Below are positions 1 to 5,136 of a DNA stretch of 10,553 nucleotides, one piece after another. Numbering within the stretch: position 1 is the first letter of the stretch; the number at the start of each line of letters is the position of its first letter. The translations under genes were made by a program, and so were the position numbers. The stretch is from Helicobacteraceae bacterium (GTDB lineage: Bacteria > Campylobacterota > Campylobacteria > Campylobacterales > Helicobacteraceae): the NCBI GenBank assembly GCA_029258405.1, contig JARHYY010000114.1, positions 1-10,553 of the forward strand. The letters run 5' to 3'. The notes beneath the pieces were generated by a model. That model was given only the letters and a program-made list of their open reading frames with translations, made no database searches and was not told the DNA's origin.

Positions 1-69
1 AATGTAAGTAATTAATCTCTATATATAAAAGATTCTTTGTTTATCTTATTGAATGAAATGATAATTTAA

Positions 70-75
70 ATTATA
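70..75 (-). promoter_or_regulatory. Possible -10 box pointing off the left edge
   Basis: The minus strand reads TATAAT from 75 down to 70. A TTGACA lies upstream at 89-84 but only 8 bases away, too close to act as the partner -35 box. Helicobacter vegetative promoters often rely on the -10 element alone, so a promoter for a gene left of the window is possible. If so, the G8/C8 tract would lie roughly 55-65 bases upstream of the transcription start. Weak call, because the region is AT-rich. Confidence 0.25.
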
Positions 76-113
76 GTAAGCTGTGTCAAGTTTTTATGTA
101 TTGAAATGTTTGT

Positions 114-156
114 GTGGTTTGGGGGGGGATAAAGGGGTGGGTGGTGGTAAAAAGGG
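114..156 (+). repeat. Homopolymeric G8 tract in a G-rich island, candidate G-quadruplex
   Basis: Eight consecutive G occupy 121-128. They are followed by G4 at 134-137, G3 at 139-141, two GG pairs at 143-144 and 146-147, and G3 at 154-156. Splitting the G8 run gives four runs of at least three G with loops of 2, 5 and 1 bases, which meets the usual G-quadruplex pattern within 121-141. Such a patch stands out in AT-rich DNA. In Helicobacter, poly-G/C tracts often vary in length by slipped-strand mispairing and switch genes on and off or tune expression from promoters and leaders; the G-repeat in the tlpB leader of H. pylori is a known example. Whether this tract does so here is inference. Confidence 0.65.
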
Positions 157-321
157 AAGCCACAAAAAATAATAATTCATTCAATATGCTAAAATTAGGA
201 ATGCATAAGTATGGATAGAACAATAAATTTAAGAATCTCAATAGCAATATAAACAGAGATGCTATCATGTAAATTATAATAAGATATAGAACAAAAAATC
301 AATCTATTAATATTAAGGTTT

Positions 322-1512
322 TCAGTGAGAATAATTTGCTTTCATAAAACCACTATAATATATAAGATTAGCAATTACAACACAAACAAACATCACAAAG
401 GCTAAAACAAATGGCGTATTTGCATTTAGCAATCCCACCATGAAAGAAATAAATCCTGCTAATGCAAATTGTGTTGTTCCAAGAACAGCTGAAGCAGTAC
501 CTGCAATATTCTTAAAACGAGCCATTGCTAAAGCGGTAGTATTGGGTGCAATAAAGCCTAAACAAGCAATACTCAAAAAAAGACAAGTTTCAAATAGCCA
601 AAAATTACTAATAAAAAAAGAGCTTACAACTAAAAGGAAAACAGCAATCAACATAAGTATAAAACCTAAAGAAAGCATCTTCTTGCATGAGATTTTTTTT
701 ACTAATCGCACATTCACATTTGCTAAAATAACAAAACCTAATGCATTAATTCCAAATAACATAGCGTATTGCTGTTTGCTTAGTCCAAAAACCTGAATGA
801 ACACAAATGATGAACCTGTAATATATGCAAACATTGCTCCTAATGCAAAAGCGGCTGAAAAAATAAAAATAATGAATTGCTTATCTTTAAAAACAGATCC
901 ATATTTTATTGCTGTATCTCTATAAGAAAAACTTTGTCTAGCATTATGCCTCACAGTCTCTTTAAGACCAAAGGCAATCATAAAAAATAAAATAACACCC
1001 AATATAAACAAACAAGCAAAAATACTATGCCATGAGAAATATTCCAAGAGTATCCCCCCAAAAGTTGGCGAAAGCATAGGTGCAAGAGAACTCACAACCA
1101 TCATTAGAGCAAAAATACCCACCGCTTCTTGTGTATCAAATAAATCATTTACAATAGCTCTTGCAATAACCACTCCAGCACAACCACCTAAAGCTTCAAC
1201 AAATCTTAATGCAATAAAAACATAAATATTATCAATAACAATACAGAGAAAACTTGAAATAATAAAAAGACTAATCCCTATCAATGCGGGTTTTTTTCGC
1301 CCAAACACATCGCTTAATGGTCCATAAATAAGTTGCCCTAAAGCAAAAGCACTAAAAAAACTTGCCAAAGAAAGTTGCGTAAGAAATGAGCTCGTATTAA
1401 AACTTATTTGCACTTGTGATAAAGCTGGGAGGTACATATCTGTTGAAAGCGGTGCAATACTTGACATAAGAGCCAAAATAAAAATCAACCAAATCTTTCT
1501 GAAACTTTTCAT
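322..1512 (-). CDS. Bcr/CflA-family multidrug efflux transporter (MFS)
   Basis: A 396-residue inner-membrane protein with the hydrophobic pattern of a 12-helix major facilitator transporter. Family members are proton-driven exporters of drugs such as bicyclomycin, chloramphenicol or sulfonamides; the substrate here cannot be read from sequence. Diagnostic features are STDMYLPAL (residues 23-31, end of helix 1), the MFS motif A loop GQLIYGPLSDVFGRKKP (59-75), EALGGCAGVVIARA (106-119), the antiporter-type motif C region APMLSPTFGG (144-153) and GFIAPNTTALAM (319-330). Length matches the family (about 390-410). The ATG at 1512 is preceded by GAAAGG at a suitable distance. The gene stands alone: 600 bases without a clear gene separate it from queE upstream. 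No adjacent regulator is visible. An inverted repeat with GATAA at 1543-1547 and TTATC at 1555-1559 lies just upstream and could be an operator, but this is speculative. Confidence 0.93.
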   Translation of the reverse strand: MKSFRKIWLIFILALMSSIAPLSTDMYLPALSQVQISFNTSSFLTQLSLASFFSAFALGQLIYGPLSDVFGRKKPALIGISLFIISSFLCIVIDNIYVFIALRFVEALGGCAGVVIARAIVNDLFDTQEAVGIFALMMVVSSLAPMLSPTFGGILLEYFSWHSIFACLFILGVILFFMIAFGLKETVRHNARQSFSYRDTAIKYGSVFKDKQFIIFIFSAAFALGAMFAYITGSSFVFIQVFGLSKQQYAMLFGINALGFVILANVNVRLVKKISCKKMLSLGFILMLIAVFLLVVSSFFISNFWLFETCLFLSIACLGFIAPNTTALAMARFKNIAGTASAVLGTTQFALAGFISFMVGLLNANTPFVLAFVMFVCVVIANLIYYSGFMKANYSH

Positions 1513-2112
1513 AATTATTGCCTTTCTTTTATTTTGTGGTAAGATAATGTTTTTTTATCAAGAGAATAATTCTTTGTTAAAACTCAATATAACTCATACA
1601 CAAGACTTATTATTTAAAAAATTCATTCTCTTCACCCAAGGCACTTAAACTTGCATTAATGTTGCTATTAATATAGTGTTTTCATAGATATAATTGCTCT
1701 CTTAGTGCTTAACTTATTCCCATGATAATGGTAAATTTTGTTGTAGATTAATTTTTATAAAGACTTTATTTATCCCCTTGACTTCTTTGCCTGCTCTAAA
1801 GTATAAATAACTTTTATTATACATAGCTTGTGAGGTTTATAACCTGTTTTCTCCTAGTGAGTTTAACTTATTAAGGCTTTTGTTGTCAAGAGTAATTAAC
1901 TAAAATATTTTTTAATAGTTTTTTATTTAATGATACGCATTAATAATTATTATGAAGCATATATAGCAATAATAAATACAGCTTGCCATACAATATTTCT
2001 TGAGTTTTATTTTTTATAATTTCTATACTTATTATTTATTTGTATATTCATATTCTATTTGTAAAGATTTTTTATATTTTCATGCGATTATTTAAGTGGC
2101 AATGAGCATAAT
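1513..2112. other. 600-base intergenic stretch, no convincing gene
   Basis: This strongly AT-rich interval lies between the queE stop and the transporter start, both on the minus strand. I see no tRNA or rRNA signature. It contains a 36-codon minus-strand ORF (1824 down to 1714) without a Shine-Dalgarno sequence. In a different minus-strand frame closer to the transporter is a short coding-like trace ending in a stop. Also present are a plus-strand promoter-like pair (TTGACT 1778-1783, TATAAA 1802-1807), a small perfect hairpin (AGGTT 1833-1837, AACCT 1841-1845) and a Fur-box-like sequence at 1941-1955. The interval may hold a decayed gene, a small RNA, or only promoter DNA. Confidence 0.5.
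1941..1955. promoter_or_regulatory. Fur-box-like sequence
   Basis: The sequence TAATAATTATTATGA matches the Helicobacter pylori Fur consensus (TAATAAT, any base, ATTATTA) at all positions but one. Fur represses or activates iron-related genes in this group. No gene starts close by: the nearest downstream start on the minus strand is the transporter, about 430 bases away. Either an unseen small transcript is controlled here or the match is a chance product of AT-rich DNA. Confidence 0.25.
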
Positions 2113-2727
2113 TTACATAATATGAAGTATTTTATGCATCTGAACGCTTAAGCGAAAAAGAGGGTTTTTTTTACAAAATGCGATTAAAGGCTTATAAGAT
2201 TCAATATTTTGATAAGATACACCATCATCGATAAGCTGTATGCAATATTTCTTATGGGGATAAGATTGTGCAATATTAATCATTTCTTGTTCGCTCAATA
2301 TGCCATATAAAAATTTAATCTCATGAGCATTTTTAAGAGCTATGGCAGAAAAATTCTTATTTTTTGGTGAAAATGTTATCCAATCTATCCATGAAGGCGG
2401 GGGAGCAAAGCCATTAGTTTCAACAGAACGATAGAATCCCTCACATAGCTCTTCGCTTGCAAGCTGCATGGTTGGCTCACCTCCTGTAAAAACAATATGA
2501 GGTTTTTGGGTAACTTTTTCTACGTAAAGTATATTGTCTATATAATTCTCTAGCTCTTGTTTTGAAAATCTGTGTCTTATTTCCTCAAATTCTGTATCAC
2601 AAAAAATACATTGCAAATTACATTGAGCAAATCGCACAAAAATTGAAGGGACACCCACATGAAAACCCTCACCTTGCAAAGTATAAAATATTTCTTTAAT
2701 AAGATATATCTTATTAGCCTCTTTCAT
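2113..2727 (-). CDS. queE: 7-carboxy-7-deazaguanine synthase QueE (radical SAM)
   Basis: This radical S-adenosylmethionine enzyme contracts 6-carboxy-5,6,7,8-tetrahydropterin to 7-carboxy-7-deazaguanine, the committed step to the deazaguanine ring of queuosine. It has 204 residues, within the compact QueE range. Visible motifs are IFYTLQGEG (13-21, substrate loop), the iron-sulfur cluster cysteines C36, C40 and C43 in a CX3CX2C arrangement, the radical SAM TGGEP motif (81-85), VETNG (102-106), FSPK (119-122) and a C-terminal LSVQMHK stretch (193-199). The ATG at 2727 lies inside the end of queD, an overlap of 14 bases, indicating translational coupling as the last gene of queC-queD-queE. A perfect palindrome CGCTTAAGCG (2145-2154) falls in its 3' codons. 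No clear terminator follows the stop. Confidence 0.95.
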   Translation of the reverse strand: MKEANKIYLIKEIFYTLQGEGFHVGVPSIFVRFAQCNLQCIFCDTEFEEIRHRFSKQELENYIDNILYVEKVTQKPHIVFTGGEPTMQLASEELCEGFYRSVETNGFAPPPSWIDWITFSPKNKNFSAIALKNAHEIKFLYGILSEQEMINIAQSYPHKKYCIQLIDDGVSYQNIESYKPLIAFCKKNPLFRLSVQMHKILHIM

Positions 2728-3052
2728 ATATTGCTATATTCCCTTCACTTTCTTGCACAGATACACGATAACAAACATCGCCTAATTCATTGCATATCCA
2801 TTGTGCTATATTTTCAGCAGTCGTACTTATGCCGGGCATAACTTCATTTAAAAACTGATGATCAAGACGATCTTGAATCTTATGTTTTATTTGGCTAAAA
2901 TCAAGAACCATTCCATTTTTATCAAGTGTTGCAGATTTACAAAAAATAACAATAGTATAATTATGCCCATGCAAACGGTTGCATTTACTTTCATAATCTA
3001 AGAAAAGTTGATGAGCTGCTGATATTTCAAATGTTTTTTGGATATAAAACAT
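2714..3052 (-). CDS. queD: 6-carboxytetrahydropterin synthase QueD
   Basis: A small cytoplasmic enzyme of the 6-pyruvoyl-tetrahydropterin synthase fold (112 residues). It converts 7,8-dihydroneopterin triphosphate to 6-carboxytetrahydropterin, the QueE substrate. The zinc ligands H14 (in SAAHQL), H28 and H30 (in LHGHNY) are present, as are the catalytic cysteine C24, the LDH triad region (D64, H65) and the pterin-anchoring glutamate E101 in QESEG. VLDF (49-52) and TTAEN (77-81) are also typical. The short length matches the QueD group rather than eukaryotic PTPS. The ATG at 3052 begins two bases after the queC stop, and the AGGTAGG overlapping the queC stop serves as ribosome-binding site, so translation is probably coupled. 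GTP cyclohydrolase I, needed to make its substrate, is not in this window. Confidence 0.95.
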   Translation of the reverse strand: MFYIQKTFEISAAHQLFLDYESKCNRLHGHNYTIVIFCKSATLDKNGMVLDFSQIKHKIQDRLDHQFLNEVMPGISTTAENIAQWICNELGDVCYRVSVQESEGNIAIYERG

Positions 3053-3054
3053 AC

Positions 3055-3720
3055 CTACCTTTCAATATGTAAATTATTTGCCATAAATGCTTCTAGCGAT
3101 TCAAGGCAGGTTGGACATTGGTTGCAATGTTTTGGTGTGCCTTTGTAACAACTGTATGTTTGTGAATAATCAATATGCAGCCCCATGCCTAATTGGACAA
3201 TCTCTTTTTTACTGTAATTGCAAAAAGGGCTTAACAACTCTACACCACTTCCATGCCAAACAGCTTGACGCATTGCATCAATAAATGCTTGCGTACAGTC
3301 AGGATACAAAGGATGATCTCCTGAATGATTTGCTATAACCAAAGAAGGAATATTAAGCGACTGTGCTAAACCACTTGCCACGCTAATGAAAATACCATTA
3401 CGAAATGGTATAAGCAGTGAAGAAATATTTTCTTTATCATAATATGCTTGTGGAATACAGCTTGAATCTGATTGCAAAAGAGCACTTTTAAAACCAACAA
3501 ACAAGGAGCTTATATCTAAAAGATGATGGCGGATATTATATTTTTTACAAATTCGTAGAGCTGATTGTATCTCTTGATGATTATGAATACTTGGATACTT
3601 AAAAATAAGTGCTTCAGTGGGCTGCATTTGCATGCTCCATATTAATGCCGTTGTGCTATCCACTCCACCACTGAATAACACTAACCTACTTACCTTGTTG
3701 TTTTGTATAATTTCCTCCAA
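3055..3720 (-). CDS. queC: 7-cyano-7-deazaguanine (preQ0) synthase QueC
   Basis: This ATP-dependent enzyme converts 7-carboxy-7-deazaguanine to preQ0. It has 221 residues from the TTG at 3720. The adenine-hydrolase-like P-loop SGGVDST is at 17-23, followed by IPFRNGIF (104-111) and the signature NHSGDHPLYPDC (131-142). The zinc site is C191, C199, C202 and C205 (CX7CX2CX2C), one residue tighter in the first spacing than in the E. coli enzyme. It is the first gene of queC-queD-queE. The start is unusual: an in-frame stop lies three codons upstream, so no ATG is available. TTG at 3720 is the only standard start before the P-loop apart from a GTG at codon 14, which would leave just two residues before SGGVDST. 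A perfect GGAGGA (3718-3713) sits just inside the gene, so a rare ATT or ATA start a few codons downstream cannot be excluded. Confidence 0.93.
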   Translation of the reverse strand: MEEIIQNNKVSRLVLFSGGVDSTTALIWSMQMQPTEALIFKYPSIHNHQEIQSALRICKKYNIRHHLLDISSLFVGFKSALLQSDSSCIPQAYYDKENISSLLIPFRNGIFISVASGLAQSLNIPSLVIANHSGDHPLYPDCTQAFIDAMRQAVWHGSGVELLSPFCNYSKKEIVQLGMGLHIDYSQTYSCYKGTPKHCNQCPTCLESLEAFMANNLHIER

Positions 3721-3762
3721 AACTACCTACCGTTTTATCCATTTTATTAAATTTCTTACACT

Positions 3763-3771
3763 ATTATATCA
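3763..3771 (-). promoter_or_regulatory. Extended -10 promoter of queCDE
   Basis: The minus strand reads TGATATAAT from 3771 down to 3763, a perfect extended -10 box (TG, one base, TATAAT), the main promoter element in Helicobacter. Transcription would start near 3756, giving a leader of about 35 bases before the TTG start of queC. No preQ1-riboswitch-like fold is evident in this short leader. The element sits in the roughly 150-base gap shared with the divergent gene leuC. Confidence 0.6.
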
Positions 3772-3810
3772 TGTATACCTAAACATCGAGCAAACAAATA
3801 CTGCGAACAT

Positions 3811-3816
3811 TATAGC
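3811..3816 (+). promoter_or_regulatory. Possible -10 box of leuC
   Basis: TATAGC at 3811-3816 would place the transcription start near 3822 and leave a leader of about 50 bases before the leuC ATG at 3871. No good -35 box is visible. An alternative is TATACC at 3774-3779, preceded by TG. Neither is strong, and I see no leucine-rich leader peptide or attenuator. Confidence 0.25.
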
Positions 3817-3859
3817 TTTTAAGGCTTGATATGCAAAAATTGCATTATAAATCAATGTC

Positions 3860-3864
3860 AAGGA
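3860..3864 (+). promoter_or_regulatory. Ribosome-binding site fixing the leuC start
   Basis: AAGGA at 3860-3864 lies six bases before the ATG at 3871. The frame is open further upstream to a TTG at 3826, but the extra 15 residues are cysteine-rich and unlike LeuC N-termini, and they would contain this site. The ATG at 3871 is therefore the better start. Confidence 0.7.
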
Positions 3865-3870
3865 AAAATT

Positions 3871-5136
3871 ATGCAACAAACCATTACAGAAAAAATATTT
3901 TCTGCCCATGTAGGCAGAGAAGTTTTAGCGGGAGAAATGGTCGAGTCCCCTATTGATATGATTATTGGAAATGATATAACTACACCAATTTCTATCAAAG
4001 CTTTTAGAGAAAGTGGAGCAAAAAAATTAGCAAATCCTGAATCTTTTTGTATTGTACTTGATCATTTCATACCAGCAAAAGACATAGCAAGCGCTAATCA
4101 AGCAAAAATTAGTCGTGATTTTGCCAAAGAGCATAATTTAAAATATTTTTTTGATGAAAAAGATATGGGTATAGAACATGCACTACTACCAGAAAAGGGT
4201 ATTGTAGTAAGCGGAGATATTATTATCGGGGCTGATTCTCACACCTGTACTCATGGAGCATTAGGAGCCTTTAGCACAGGCATGGGTAGTACAGATATTG
4301 CTTATGCTATGATTACAGGAAAAAATTGGTTTAAAGTTCCAGAAAGTATCTATGTCAATTTTATAGGCAAACCTAAGCAATATGTATATGGAAAAGATCT
4401 CATCTTAGAAGTTATTAGACAAATTGGTGTTGATGGTGCTTTATATCGCTCTTTGGAATTTGGAGGGGAAAGCATTTCTTATCTCAATATGGATGACAGA
4501 TTCAGCCTTTGCAATATGGCTGTAGAAGCTGGGGCAAAAAATGGCATTATTGCAGTAGATAGCATTACTAAAGATTTTTTACAAACACGCTCTTCTTTGC
4601 GACAACAAGCAAGAGTATATTATTCAGACCCTAATGCTCAATATGCAAGAACAATTAATATTAATGTTGATAATTTAGACCCTGTTGTGGCATATCCATT
4701 TTTACCAAGCAATGGAAAAAGTATTCAAGAAGCCGTAAAAGACAATATAAAAATTGATCAAGCTTTTATTGGCAGCTGCACTAATGGACGATTAAGCGAC
4801 TTAAAAATTGCCAGCGAAATACTTAAAGGCAAAAAGATACATAATGATGTCCGCCTTATTGTTACACCGGGCACACAAAGAATATATAAAGAAGCTCATA
4901 GCCTAGGCTATATTGATACCTTGCTTGAATCAGGAGCATTAATTTCAAACCCAACATGCGGAGCTTGTCTAGGAGGATATATGGGTATACTGGGGGATAA
5001 TGAGCGATGCATATCCACAACAAATCGTAATTTCATTGGCAGAATGGGTGCAAGAACATCTGAGGTATATCTTGCTAATTCTGCAGTAGTCGCCATAAGT
5101 GCCCTAAAGGGCAAAATAGCTGATCCTAGACAGTAA
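3871..5136 (+). CDS. leuC: 3-isopropylmalate dehydratase large subunit
   Basis: The aconitase-family large subunit that, with LeuD, isomerises 2-isopropylmalate to 3-isopropylmalate in leucine synthesis. From the ATG at 3871 it has 421 residues. Key features are ADSHTCTHGALGAF (121-134), STGMGSTDIA (135-144), the [4Fe-4S] cysteines C303 (GSCTNGR), C363 and C366 (NPTCGACLGG), and the substrate-binding region STTNRNFIGRMG (382-393). The length and the RMG ending of that last motif match the shorter LeuC/HacA class (about 420 residues, common in archaea and many bacteria) rather than the E. coli type of about 466. A homoaconitase-like role is possible in this class, but isopropylmalate isomerase is more likely in a bacterium. 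No leuD or other leu gene is adjacent in the window, so the small subunit must be encoded elsewhere. Its 3' end overlaps the convergent chemoreceptor gene by 11 bases. Confidence 0.9.
   Translation: MQQTITEKIFSAHVGREVLAGEMVESPIDMIIGNDITTPISIKAFRESGAKKLANPESFCIVLDHFIPAKDIASANQAKISRDFAKEHNLKYFFDEKDMGIEHALLPEKGIVVSGDIIIGADSHTCTHGALGAFSTGMGSTDIAYAMITGKNWFKVPESIYVNFIGKPKQYVYGKDLILEVIRQIGVDGALYRSLEFGGESISYLNMDDRFSLCNMAVEAGAKNGIIAVDSITKDFLQTRSSLRQQARVYYSDPNAQYARTININVDNLDPVVAYPFLPSNGKSIQEAVKDNIKIDQAFIGSCTNGRLSDLKIASEILKGKKIHNDVRLIVTPGTQRIYKEAHSLGYIDTLLESGALISNPTCGACLGGYMGILGDNERCISTTNRNFIGRMGARTSEVYLANSAVVAISALKGKIADPRQ

Larger units (their letters stand above)
1..321. other. Gene-poor left edge with G-rich island
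   Basis: No convincing gene is visible here. The stretch lies downstream of the minus-strand transporter gene. It is AT-rich except for a G-rich island at about 114-156. A 60-codon open frame on the minus strand (268 down to 86) crosses the island. It has no Shine-Dalgarno sequence before its ATG, and its hydrophobic composition is what T-rich DNA gives by chance, so I do not call it a gene. A short inverted repeat, ATAGCA at 241-246 and TGCTAT at 260-265, has a 13-base loop and no T tract on either side. A TATAAT-like box on the minus strand (75 down to 70) could drive a gene lying off the left edge. Confidence 0.5.

Noticed and set aside
86..268. 60-codon minus-strand ORF crossing the C8/G8 tract
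   Set aside because: No Shine-Dalgarno sequence before its ATG, and the hydrophobic composition is expected from T-rich DNA. The tract itself is reported instead.
2145..2154. Perfect palindrome CGCTTAAGCG as a queE terminator or operator
   Set aside because: It lies inside queE codons, has a stem of only three G-C/C-G pairs around TTAA, and no T run follows.
3721..3756. preQ1 riboswitch in the queC leader
   Set aside because: The leader is short, and I could not find the stem, A-rich tail and pseudoknot-forming pattern expected of preQ1-I or preQ1-II.
3826..3870. N-terminal extension of leuC from the TTG at 3826
   Set aside because: The 15 extra residues are cysteine-rich and not LeuC-like, and a good ribosome-binding site (3860-3864) lies inside them directly before the ATG at 3871.
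5101..5112. GCCC-TAAA-GGGC hairpin as terminator for the chemoreceptor gene
   Set aside because: Only four pairs and no T run on either strand. It is within leuC codons.
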